Shown here piece by piece: positions 40,584-48,209 of a stretch of 64,000 nt of DNA. The stretch comes from Fen-1058 sp964398185. GTDB lineage: Bacteria; Chloroflexota; Anaerolineae; Fen-1058. The stretch lies in contig CAYNML010000002.1 of NCBI GenBank assembly GCA_964398185.1, forward strand, positions 88,016-152,015. The letters run 5' to 3'. The notes beneath the pieces were generated by a model that saw only the letters and a program-made list of their open reading frames with translations, had not been told where the DNA came from and did not search any database. A program made the position numbers and the translations under genes. Each line of letters opens with the position of its first letter. Position 1 is the first letter of the stretch.

Positions 40584-40636
40584 ACGCTAATCGATGGATG
40601 TTAAGGCGCGCTGAAATACAGGTTAAATTTTGTTCA
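40584..40636 (-). promoter_or_regulatory. Pho-box-like array and -10 for the cytochrome bc operon
   Basis: Read on the minus strand: TGAAC (40636), TTAAC (40626), TTCAG (40615) and TTAAC (40604) are spaced 10, 11 and 11 bases; TAGCGT (40589-40584) begins exactly 15 bases after the start of the last unit, as in the phoX and surE promoters. A leader of about 30 bases then reaches ATG 40549. Confidence 0.6.
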
Positions 40637-40663
40637 CCGTTCCAGGCTGGCTTGCAAGCCGCG

Positions 40664-40735
40664 TTAAATTAACCTCACACAATCTTTGACGACTCTTAAA
40701 ATTCTGCGCGGTTAGATTTTAACAAAGCGGTTTAA
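40664..40735 (+). other. TTAA-rich region upstream of the glycosyltransferase gene
   Basis: TTAA at 40664, 40669, 40696, 40719 and 40732 and TTGAC at 40686 look like more binding units but do not keep one phase, and no -10 is found at the 15-base position. It may be a second, decayed array for the rightward genes. Confidence 0.3.
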
Positions 40736-40770
40736 GCTGGCGGCTGAGGGTAAGCGTCCACGAGGCCGCC

Positions 40771-41502
40771 ATGCGTATTGATGAAGTCACCATCGTCGTT
40801 CCCACCAGGAATGAGGCGCGCAACATTGCCGCCTTTCTGCAATCGATCCCGCGCGCCGTGGAGTTGATCGTCGTCGATGCCAGTGACGACGACACCGCGC
40901 AGCTGATCGCCGCGCTGCGTCCCGCGCACACGACCGTGGTGCGCGAGCGATCGAACGTCACGCAGGCCAGGCAGCTCGGCGGCGAACTGGCCGCTACGCC
41001 GTGGCTGCTGTTCACCGACGCCGACGTGCTCTTCTCGCCCGCGTACTTCGATCGGCTGATCACGTATCAGGCCGGCGATGCGCTCTACGGGCCTAAACTC
41101 TCGCTCGATCAATACTCCCGCTATTACCGCTGGTTCACGCGGGGGCAGCAGCTGGCCGATCGGCTGGGGCTGCCCGCCGCCAGCGGATCGAATCTGCTGA
41201 TCAGCCGTGAGGCGTTTCACCGCAGCGGCGGCTTCGATCGGCGTTTAACGGTCAACGAAGATTCGGAAATCGCGTGGCGGCTCAAGCGGCTGGGCTTTCG
41301 CATCGCCTTTGCGCCCGATCTCATCGTGTATGCGCGCGATCATCGCCGCTTGCAGCGCGGTACCCTGCGCAAGACCGTACACTCCATCGCGCGCTGCGGC
41401 CTGTTGTATTTCGATCTGCTGCCCGATCGCTGGCGCAGCGGCGATTGGGGGTACTGGTCGGAACGCCGCGCCGTGGAATCAAGCGACACTCGCACACCGT
41501 AA
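40771..41502 (+). CDS. GT2 family glycosyltransferase
   Basis: A 243-residue cytoplasmic glycosyltransferase with a GT-A fold: TIVVPTRNEARNIAAFLQSI at the start, VVDASDDDT as the first acidic motif, FTDADVLFSP as the DxD metal site, and NEDSEIAWRLKRLGF as the acceptor-side motif. The donor and acceptor are not evident; dolichol-phosphate-type or carotenoid/lipid glycosyltransferases are similar. ATG 40771. It is followed after 9 bases by the PAP2-like gene, so the two are an operon. Confidence 0.85.
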   Translation: MRIDEVTIVVPTRNEARNIAAFLQSIPRAVELIVVDASDDDTAQLIAALRPAHTTVVRERSNVTQARQLGGELAATPWLLFTDADVLFSPAYFDRLITYQAGDALYGPKLSLDQYSRYYRWFTRGQQLADRLGLPAASGSNLLISREAFHRSGGFDRRLTVNEDSEIAWRLKRLGFRIAFAPDLIVYARDHRRLQRGTLRKTVHSIARCGLLYFDLLPDRWRSGDWGYWSERRAVESSDTRTP

Positions 41503-41511
41503 AGGAACGGC

Positions 41512-42147
41512 ATGGAACTCGATCGCGTTTGCGAACCTCTTCCGTCGCCTGTGCTGCAGTTAAGCAAACCGGGCTGGAGTGACCGGCTGGCGCGGCTGAT
41601 CTCGATTGTGGGATCGCCGCCCGCCGTGATCATCATGGGCATCGCGCTCGTGGCTGAGCTCACGCGTGATGCAGCGACATGGCTGTGGGCCAGCGGTTAC
41701 GTGCTGCTGGTGCTGCCGGCTCCGTTGCTGTATGTGGTCTGGAAAGTTCAACGCGGCGAGATCGCCGATCTCGATCTGTTTGTGCGTGAACAGCGCCTCA
41801 AGCCGTATCTCATCACGCTGCTGAGCAGTGCCTTCGCGCTGGCCGTGATCTACTTCGGCCAAGCCCCGCGTTTGTTGTTCATCCTCGCCGCCATGATCGG
41901 GTTGATGATTCTGCTGTTGTTCGTGGTGACCCTGTGGTGGAAGATCAGCATCCACTGCGCGGCCGCGGCGATGTTGGCGACGCTTACGCTGGGGCTGATT
42001 GGGCCGTCGGCGGCGCTGATCGTTCTCGGTCTTCCGTTAGTGGTGTGGTCGCGCGTGCACCTGCGCCGGCATACGGTGCTGCAGACGCTGCTGGGCAGTG
42101 GCGTGGGGGTGCTCGTTTCAGTCGCGGCCCTGGCACTCTATCACTAA
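41512..42147 (+). CDS. PAP2-like membrane protein
   Basis: A 211-residue protein with about six membrane segments and degenerate PAP2 phosphatase motifs: VREQRLKPYLITL (KxxxxxxRP position), KISIHCAAAAM (PSGH position, here SIH) and SRVHLRRHTVLQTLLGS (SRxxxxxHxxxD, Gln in place of Asp). It may act on lipid phosphates such as phosphatidic acid or be a non-catalytic relative. It shares a transcript with the GT2 gene. AAAGGAAC precedes ATG 41512. Confidence 0.72.
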   Translation: MELDRVCEPLPSPVLQLSKPGWSDRLARLISIVGSPPAVIIMGIALVAELTRDAATWLWASGYVLLVLPAPLLYVVWKVQRGEIADLDLFVREQRLKPYLITLLSSAFALAVIYFGQAPRLLFILAAMIGLMILLLFVVTLWWKISIHCAAAAMLATLTLGLIGPSAALIVLGLPLVVWSRVHLRRHTVLQTLLGSGVGVLVSVAALALYH

Positions 42148-42280
42148 GGCTCACGACTGAGCCGCCATGCCCGCGCGCTTCCGCCTTACCCGCCGCGGTG
42201 CGGCGGAGGTGTGCGGGGCGCAGCGTTTGTGGTGAGCTCCGCTCCGGGCGGCTGATCTGAAAATACACACAACCTGGCGG

Positions 42281-42368
42281 CCGTCATTCCCGCGCGCTTC
42301 TGGCGGGAATCCAGCAGCCGTGCCCGCCACGAAACTGGATGCCCGATAGAAGCATTCGGGCATGACGG
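42281..42368. repeat. 88-bp near-palindromic element
   Basis: Ends CCGTCATTCCCG and CGGGCATGACGG pair with one mismatch; inside are two more hairpins (CCCGC..GCGGG and TGCCCGA..TCGGGCA) around CCAG..CTGG. It lies in the 296-base gap before the GT4 gene. This shape is typical of small non-autonomous mobile repeats; only one copy is seen in the window. Confidence 0.6.
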
Positions 42369-42443
42369 TTCCCGATCGGTTTTCCTGGTTTGTGGTGAAC
42401 ATAGTTCATGGTGTCTGAGTAGAAACCAAGAAGGAAAAATTAC

Positions 42444-43643
42444 ATGCGGATTGCGTTCTTTACGGAAACGTTTCTGCCAAAGATCGACGGCATCGTCAAC
42501 ACGCTGTGCTATCTCCTCGATCATCTGTCCGATCGCGGGCATGCCAGCCTGTTGTTTGCACCGCGCGGCGGGCCAACCCAATTTGCGGCGACGCCGGTGG
42601 TGGGCCTGCGCGGCCTGCGCTTTCCGCTGTATCGCGAGTTGAAGCTTGTGCCTCCGACCATCGACGTGCGGCAGCATCTGGAAAGATTTCAGCCTGATCT
42701 GATCCATGTATTGAATCCGGTGTCGCTGGGCGTCGCCGGGCTGGTGCATGCGCGGCGGCTCAAGGTGCCCGTGGTAGCCTCGTATCACACCGATGCGCCG
42801 GGCTTCGCGCGCCGCTGGGGCCTGGGCCTGTTCGCCGGGCCGTTGAACGCCTATACGCGCTGGGTTCACGCTCGCGCCGATCTCAATTTGTGCCCTTCGC
42901 GTTACACGCAAGCCCAGCTTGCAGCTCAGCGATTCACGCGCCTGATGGTGTGGACGCGCGGCGTGGACACTTCGCGTTTCAATCCGCTGCACCGCACAAC
43001 CGCCTGGCGCGAACGCTTGAGCGGCGGACATCCCGCTGCGCCATTGTTGTTATCCGTGGGCCGCGTCTCGTTTGAAAAACGCCTCGATTGGCTGCACCCG
43101 GTTTTGAAGGCGCTACCTGAAGCGCGACTGGCGATCGTGGGGGATGGCCCGGCCCGGCCGAGTTTGGAGAAACTGTTTGCCGATACGCCTACACAGTTTA
43201 TCGGTTATTTGCGTGGCGACGATCTGGCGCAGGCGTATGCGGCTGCCGATGCCTTCCTCTTTCCGGCGGCGAATGAAACGCTGGGCAACGTGGTGCTGGA
43301 AGCGATGGCGTCGGGTCTGCCGCTGGTGGCCGCCCGATCGGGTGGTGTGCTCGATAACGTGATCGACGGGCAGAACGGCTTGTTGTTCGATCCGGACGAT
43401 CAGGCTGCACTGGTGCGGCAGACGCAGCGTTTGATCGCCGAACCCGAACTGGCCGCGCGTCTGCGGCGCGCGGCGCGCGCTTATGCGGTCTCGCGCACGT
43501 GGGGCGAAGTGCTCGACGATTTGCTCGACAACTATGCGGCGCTGATCGAGCACCAGCGCCTGCCGCTGCCCCGCCGATCGGATTCGCGCCTGACGCGCAA
43601 GTTGATCAACGTGCCCGCCCAGGTGGCGGCCGATCACATTTAG
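42444..43643 (+). CDS. GT4 family glycosyltransferase (SqdX/MgtA-like)
   Basis: A 399-residue GT-B enzyme. It begins MRIAFFTETFLPKIDGIVNT, the signature of the SqdX/mannosyltransferase A group, and has VVASYHTDAPGFARRWGLGL, WTRGVDTSRFNP, LLSVGRVSFEKRLDWL and the retaining-enzyme Ex7E motif in NETLGNVVLEAMASGLP. In SqdX relatives the product is sulfoquinovosyl diacylglycerol, in MgtA relatives a mannosyl lipid; sequence alone does not decide. No sqdB is present. AAGGAA precedes ATG 42444. If sulfolipid is made, it would fit the phosphate-starvation theme, since it replaces phospholipid. Confidence 0.83.
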   Translation: MRIAFFTETFLPKIDGIVNTLCYLLDHLSDRGHASLLFAPRGGPTQFAATPVVGLRGLRFPLYRELKLVPPTIDVRQHLERFQPDLIHVLNPVSLGVAGLVHARRLKVPVVASYHTDAPGFARRWGLGLFAGPLNAYTRWVHARADLNLCPSRYTQAQLAAQRFTRLMVWTRGVDTSRFNPLHRTTAWRERLSGGHPAAPLLLSVGRVSFEKRLDWLHPVLKALPEARLAIVGDGPARPSLEKLFADTPTQFIGYLRGDDLAQAYAAADAFLFPAANETLGNVVLEAMASGLPLVAARSGGVLDNVIDGQNGLLFDPDDQAALVRQTQRLIAEPELAARLRRAARAYAVSRTWGEVLDDLLDNYAALIEHQRLPLPRRSDSRLTRKLINVPAQVAADHI

Positions 43644-43648
43644 GCGCG

Positions 43649-43678
43649 CGTCTTAAAGCGCTCTCAAACCGCGTCCGC
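43649..43678 (+). repeat. Left half of the interspersed palindromic repeat
   Basis: GCGTCTTAAAGCGCTCTCAA followed by ACCGCGTCC matches the left part of the element at 33735-33810, then diverges inside the MFS coding end. It lies at the convergent junction of the GT4 and MFS genes. Confidence 0.6.
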
Positions 43679-44947
43679 GCCAGCCGCAGCCTGACGGGAT
43701 CGCAGCGGAATTACGGCGAGTGCACTGAGGAAGAACAAGCCTGCCGCCATGCCGTAAACCGTGAGATAACCGCTGGACGTTGAGCCGTTGGCGGCATTTA
43801 CACCGTCGATCAACGCGCCGCCGATCAGGCGGGCGCTGGCGCTGCCGATGGCCGCGGCCAGGTTGGCAATCCCCAGGTAACGCGCCGCTTCTGCGCGCGG
43901 CACGATCTCCGTGATCAAAGCCCAGCTGGCGATCAGAAAGACACCCGTGCCTGCGCCGATCAAGGCTCCGCCGATCAGCATCACGGCGAGCTCGCGCGTG
44001 ATCAAGACGACGACGGTTCCCGCGCCAGCAATCAGACCGGCCGCGAAAACCAGCGGCTTGCGCGGCACCCGATCGGCCAACCGGCTCGCCGGAACAGCGC
44101 AGGCCAGCAAGGCGACGCCCAACACCGCCGAGGCGAGTCCGAGGTAACGCTGGGCTTCGGCTTCGGCCAGGCCCACCACGTCGATGGCGAAGAACAGCAG
44201 GAAAATGCTCACCGCGATCATGGCGCACCAGAAGAACAGCCGATTGAGGAACCACCACCCAAACGCCGGATACGCGCGCAGATCGACGGAGAACGTCTGC
44301 GTGAGCGCAGCGCCGATCGAGCGCCGGGGTCCGATCGGGTGGTCTGAGGGCGCCGCGCCGCTGCCGCGCGCCGTGATCGCGAGAGCGGCGATCAGGCAGA
44401 TCGCGGGCACGGCGATGGTTGTCGTGATCGCGGCGCGTCCATAGATCGGAGTCAGCCCGATCAGTTGTCCCGCGATGACGCGGCCCACCACGGCGGCCAT
44501 CCCTTCCCACAACAGCTTCAGGCCGGCGGCCAGTCCGCGTTGTTGATCGGGCACGTGATCGGGTACCAGCGCCTGCCACGGACCCTGCACGGTGTTGGAC
44601 GCCGCCTGCAAGATCACGACGCCGCTCAACAGGCATGCCAAGGTCGGCGCGCCGGCGATCCAGATCAGCGCGATGATCAACACGGCCACGCCGCTCACCA
44701 TGAAGGGTAAGCGGCGGCCCCAGCGCGTGCGGGTGCGATCGGACAGCGCGCCCATGACGGGCTGCGTGAGACCAGCCGCCGCCAACCCGACGAAGGTGGT
44801 GAACCCGAGGAGCGTGTTGCGCCGCTCGGGTGTGAGCGCGAGGATCTTGTAACCCAGCAGCGCCGGTTCCAGCGTGGCCGAGACCATGCCCAGCGCGAAG
44901 CCCATGACCGTCAGCGAGAGCAAGCGCGGAAGTGAGAGCGATGCCAT
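43664..44947 (-). CDS. Major facilitator superfamily transporter
   Basis: A 427-residue transporter with 12 membrane helices and the MFS loop motif between helices 2 and 3 (GALSDRTRTRWGRRLPFM), which is close to the sugar:cation (GPH/SLC45) group; the matching second loop is LADRVPRKPLV. Substrate is unknown. ATG 44947 lies 7 bases after a TAAACT -10, making a leaderless transcript. Its promoter belongs to the Pho-box-like set and it is divergent from the S51 peptidase gene. Confidence 0.87.
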   Translation of the reverse strand: MASLSLPRLLSLTVMGFALGMVSATLEPALLGYKILALTPERRNTLLGFTTFVGLAAAGLTQPVMGALSDRTRTRWGRRLPFMVSGVAVLIIALIWIAGAPTLACLLSGVVILQAASNTVQGPWQALVPDHVPDQQRGLAAGLKLLWEGMAAVVGRVIAGQLIGLTPIYGRAAITTTIAVPAICLIAALAITARGSGAAPSDHPIGPRRSIGAALTQTFSVDLRAYPAFGWWFLNRLFFWCAMIAVSIFLLFFAIDVVGLAEAEAQRYLGLASAVLGVALLACAVPASRLADRVPRKPLVFAAGLIAGAGTVVVLITRELAVMLIGGALIGAGTGVFLIASWALITEIVPRAEAARYLGIANLAAAIGSASARLIGGALIDGVNAANGSTSSGYLTVYGMAAGLFFLSALAVIPLRSRQAAAGADAV

Positions 44948-44954
44948 CGTGATG

Positions 44955-44997
44955 AGTTTACGTGCCGCGTGTTAAGGGTGAATCAAATCTGTGTTAA
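44955..44997 (-). promoter_or_regulatory. Pho-box-like array and leaderless -10 for the MFS gene
   Basis: On the minus strand TTAAC (from 44997), TTGAT (44986) and TTAAC (44975) are exactly 11 bases apart. TAAACT (44960-44955) begins 15 bases after the start of the last unit, and ATG 44947 follows with 7 bases between. Confidence 0.7.
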
Positions 44998-45024
44998 GCG
45001 CGGCTGACATCTGGCGCTTGATCG

Positions 45025-45077
45025 TTAAACTGAGTTTACGCCGCTTTCAAACAGATTTGAAGCGAGTACGTTACTCT
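45025..45077 (+). promoter_or_regulatory. Pho-box-like array and -10 for the S51 peptidase gene
   Basis: TTAAA (45025), TTACG (45036), TTCAA (45046) and TTGAA (45057) are spaced 11, 10 and 11 bases. TACTCT (45072-45077) begins exactly 15 bases after the start of the last unit. Confidence 0.7.
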
Positions 45078-45111
45078 GAGCGGAGATATCTGCCAGCACG
45101 CAGGAGTGATG

Positions 45112-45873
45112 ATGAGCGGAGCAATCGCCCTCTTGGGCTCAGGCGCTTACCTTGACGCACTGAACGATCTTGATCGCCAGTTGTTGCTGGAAACGAACTG
45201 CGCGCGGCCGCGCGTGGTGTGTGTGCCGACGGCAGCGGCGCAGTTTGGGCCGCGCAGCCTGCGGCATTACGTCTGCATCAGCCGCGAGCACTTTCAGCAG
45301 CTGGGCGTGAAGGCTGAAACGGCGCTGATCACCGATCGGAGGGCGGCCAATCAGCCGCGTTGGGTGGAGCTGTTGAAGTCTGCCGACCTGATCTATTTTT
45401 CGGGCGGCAATCCCTTCTATCTGTATCACACGCTGGCAGGCACGGCGGCGTGGCGCGCGATTGTCGCGGCCTGGCAGCAGGGCGCGGCCCTGGCCGGAAG
45501 TTCAGCGGGCGCCATGGTGCTGGGGCAGCCGCATCAGGCGCCATGGATCAACCTCGCGGTGGTGCCGGCGTTTGGGTTAGTGCCGCAGATCGTCGTCTGG
45601 CCGCACTTCGATCTGCGTGCGGTCAAACGTCCGCTCACACAGCTGGTTTGTCCGCTGCTGCCTGAGCGTGTGTGGGCGCTGGGCATCGACGAGTACACGG
45701 GCATCGTTGGCCGCATTGGCAGCGAATGGCAGGTGAGCGGCGCGGGCCGCGTCAACTTGCTGACGCCACAACGAACAAGCGAGTACCCCAGCGGCAGCCG
45801 GTTGACTTTGCCAGCCAGTGCTCACGCGGCCACGGTTCACTGGCCGTCCGAAATTCCTCTATTACCTCAGTGA
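45112..45873 (+). CDS. Peptidase S51 (cyanophycinase/dipeptidase E-like)
   Basis: A 253-residue cytoplasmic serine peptidase relative. The nucleophile is Ser131 in AGSSAGAMVLG, the standard GxSxG elbow of S51; SGGNPFYLYHTL precedes it and LGIDEYTGIVGRI supplies the glutamate/aspartate block. No signal peptide is visible, so an intracellular peptide or cyanophycin-like substrate is likely. AGGAG lies 5 bases before ATG 45112, making this the best of three adjacent start codons (45106 GTG, 45109, 45112). It has its own Pho-type promoter. Confidence 0.85.
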   Translation: MSGAIALLGSGAYLDALNDLDRQLLLETNCARPRVVCVPTAAAQFGPRSLRHYVCISREHFQQLGVKAETALITDRRAANQPRWVELLKSADLIYFSGGNPFYLYHTLAGTAAWRAIVAAWQQGAALAGSSAGAMVLGQPHQAPWINLAVVPAFGLVPQIVVWPHFDLRAVKRPLTQLVCPLLPERVWALGIDEYTGIVGRIGSEWQVSGAGRVNLLTPQRTSEYPSGSRLTLPASAHAATVHWPSEIPLLPQ

Positions 45874-45910
45874 TGACGGGCCAGGGTCGCCGCCATGCCT
45901 GCGGTCCATG

Positions 45911-45963
45911 TTAAGCAAGTTTTACGCAACCTAACATCAGGTTTGATGCTTTTCTGCTACGCT
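45911..45963 (+). promoter_or_regulatory. Pho-box-like array and -10 for surE
   Basis: TTAAG (45911), TTAC (45922), TAAC (45932) and TTGAT (45943) keep 11, 10 and 11 base spacing. TACGCT (45958-45963), preceded by TGC, starts exactly 15 bases after TTGAT begins. ATG 46000 follows 36 bases later. Confidence 0.72.
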
Positions 45964-45999
45964 AGACCTCATCCCACTGAGAGAGGATGAGACCAAGCT

Positions 46000-46761
46000 A
46001 TGCGAATCTTGATCACGAATGACGATGGCATCTACAGTCCCGGCCTGGAGGCTCTGGCGACGGTGGCGGCGCGCTTCGGCGAAGTGCGCGTGGTCGCGCC
46101 CGACGTGGAACAATCGGCCATGGGACACGCCATCACCATTCAACGCCCGCTGAAGTATCACCGCACACGATTGGCTGACTTTGAAGCCTACCGTGTCAAC
46201 GGCACACCCGCCGATTGTGTGGCGCTGGGCCTGCATCACTGGGATGGCGCCGATCTGGTGCTGTCCGGCATCAACCTGGGCAGCAACGTGGGGCACGACG
46301 TGTGGCATTCCGGCACGGTGGCCGCGGCGAAGCAAGCGACGCTGCATGGCGTCCGTTCCGCCGCCTTCAGTCTGGCGCTCAACGGCAGTGATCCTGACTT
46401 TGCCGCTGTGCTGTCACACGTGGAAGAAGTGATTCGGCTGCTGTTAGAATTCAAACGGCCCTTTCTGGTCAACGTCAATCTGCCGCAACATCCGATCGGC
46501 CTGTGCTGGACCCGGCAATCGGTGCGCGAGTACAACGGCTGGGTGGTGCCGGGGGCCGATCCGATGGGCCGCCCGCATTACTGGTTCGCGGCCAAGCCGC
46601 TGACCGATCCAGAAGAGAACACCGATCGCTGGGCAGTGGATAACAACTTCGTGGCGCTGACACCGCTGCGGCTCAATCTCACCGATGAAGCGTGGTTGCA
46701 GCAACTGCTGGATCGCGAACTGGCGGGCGGCAAGCCTGAAATCGATCGCCGCGACAGCTGA
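46000..46761 (+). CDS. surE: 5'/3'-nucleotidase SurE
   Basis: A 253-residue cytoplasmic metal-dependent nucleotidase that dephosphorylates nucleoside monophosphates. Family motifs are intact: ILITNDDG (metal-binding Asp8-Asp9) at the N-terminus, APDVEQSAMGHAIT, VNGTPADCVALGL and SGINLGSNVGHDVWHSGTVAA (metal-binding Asn and phosphate loop). ATG 46000 follows GAGAGGATGAGACC. Its promoter carries the same array as phoX, which fits a phosphate-recovery role. Confidence 0.95.
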   Translation: MRILITNDDGIYSPGLEALATVAARFGEVRVVAPDVEQSAMGHAITIQRPLKYHRTRLADFEAYRVNGTPADCVALGLHHWDGADLVLSGINLGSNVGHDVWHSGTVAAAKQATLHGVRSAAFSLALNGSDPDFAAVLSHVEEVIRLLLEFKRPFLVNVNLPQHPIGLCWTRQSVREYNGWVVPGADPMGRPHYWFAAKPLTDPEENTDRWAVDNNFVALTPLRLNLTDEAWLQQLLDRELAGGKPEIDRRDS

Positions 46762-46922
46762 TCCAGACCAGCTGAGTCGCAGGGTTGTGTGCCTGTCGGC
46801 CGCGCGTTTTCGCAAGCGCGGTGGAGGTTAATCAAATTTTCGCGCCAGCGATTGACAACAGGCGTGGTCTGCTCAAAAAAACGGGGTTACCGTGAATTTT
46901 GGGCCAATCTGTGGGGACTGAC

Positions 46923-48119
46923 ATGCTGGAACTATCCATCATGAATCATGGCGCTCTCTTCGTAGAGGAAGTGCGCGCTCTGCTGGCACAATTCAAACAA
47001 AACACGCGGACTGAAGTCAGCTTGCGTGTATTGGAATGGCGCGACGCCTGGGCCGAGCTGGTACGGGTGGCGTTGTACAATGACGGCCCGGATGTGTCGG
47101 AAATCGGCAGCACCTGGTTGAGCGAGTTCGTCAACATGACCGCGCTGCGTCCTTTTGCCAGCACGGAAATTGCGCGTTTCGGCGGCGCGCAGCAATTTCT
47201 GCCAGCGGCCTGGCGCAGTGCCACCCCGACGGTTGCGAACAATGTGCCCCAGCCACCCTGGGCCGTGCCGTGGCTGGCCGACATGCGCCTGATCCATTAT
47301 CGACAGGACTTGTTTGAGCAAGCGGGAATCGAAGCGCGCACCGCGTTTCAATCCCCGCAAACATTGTTGGAAACTTGCGCGCGGTTACAGGCCGCGCGTG
47401 TCGCTCATCCCGTCGTGCTGCCGTCGCGCCGATCCCGCATGACGCTGCACAATCTGGCAGGCTGGGTGTGGGGCAACGGCGGCAACTTTATTTCGTCCAA
47501 CGGGAAAAAGGTGCTGTTTCTCACCGAACAGGCGAAAGCGGCCGTCCAGGCTTACTTCGACCTGGCCCACTATATGCCGCCTGAGCTGCGCGATCGTGAC
47601 GAGAATCAATCGGATGCTTCGTTCTTGAACGGTGACGCGGCGTGGACTATCAGCGGACCGTGGCTGCATCGCTCGCCCGATCTGTCTCGCGAAGTGGCGG
47701 AGCAGGCGCGGCAGGCCTTGCTGCCCGGCGTGTCCTATATTGGTGGATCGCAGCTGGTGATCTGGAAGCATTCGCCCTACACCGAACCAGCCTTGAGGTT
47801 GATTCGGCATCTGAATAGCGCCGAAGCGCAGGCCCGCCTGGTACAGACCTCCGGCCTGTTTCCGACACGGTTGGAAGTGCTGGCGCGCGAGCCGTTCCAG
47901 AGCGATCCGTTTTATCAGATGGCGGCCGAAGGCTTGAAAACCGGCCGCACGTTTCCCGCTGGTTCACTATGGGGCTTGGTGGAGAACAAGCTGGCTGAAG
48001 CCTTCACGGCGATTTGGTCCGACATTTTTCTGAACACGGGCGCCGACACCCATGCCATCGTCGACAAGCATCTTGCTGATGCGGCGCAGCGGCTGAATGC
48101 AACCCTGGCGGCGGCCTAA
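46923..48119 (+). CDS. Extracellular-type solute-binding domain protein without signal peptide
   Basis: A 398-residue protein with a family 1 (sugar-type) binding-protein fold: RVLEWRDAWAELVRVALYN and DVSEIGSTWLSEFVNM, DMRLIHYRQDLFEQAGIE, NGDAAWTISGPWLH and AEAQARLVQTSGLFPTR. The start at ATG 46923 (MLELSIMNH) gives no signal peptide or lipobox, and the earlier TTG 46899 adds only eight residues, not a signal. So it should stay in the cytoplasm, unlike true binding proteins; no permease is near. A role as an intracellular ligand sensor is possible. Start uncertainty is the main caveat. Confidence 0.78.
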   Translation: MLELSIMNHGALFVEEVRALLAQFKQNTRTEVSLRVLEWRDAWAELVRVALYNDGPDVSEIGSTWLSEFVNMTALRPFASTEIARFGGAQQFLPAAWRSATPTVANNVPQPPWAVPWLADMRLIHYRQDLFEQAGIEARTAFQSPQTLLETCARLQAARVAHPVVLPSRRSRMTLHNLAGWVWGNGGNFISSNGKKVLFLTEQAKAAVQAYFDLAHYMPPELRDRDENQSDASFLNGDAAWTISGPWLHRSPDLSREVAEQARQALLPGVSYIGGSQLVIWKHSPYTEPALRLIRHLNSAEAQARLVQTSGLFPTRLEVLAREPFQSDPFYQMAAEGLKTGRTFPAGSLWGLVENKLAEAFTAIWSDIFLNTGADTHAIVDKHLADAAQRLNATLAAA

Positions 48120-48209
48120 CCGTTAGAGAAGCAAGTCGGCATCGTTGTGGGCGCGCGCGCGGGAGATCACGCAGTTATTGCAGGCGCGATCGCCTTGAGC
48201 GGACGAGCT

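Noticed and set aside
40686..40718. A Pho-type promoter for the GT2 gene
   Set aside because: TTGAC, TTAAA and TTAGAT lie near but the -10 is 16-17 bases after the last unit and the units are out of phase.
46852..46878. A TTGACA-type promoter for the signal-less binding protein
   Set aside because: TTGACA is perfect but the DNA at 17 bases spacing is AAAAAA-like with no TATAAT.
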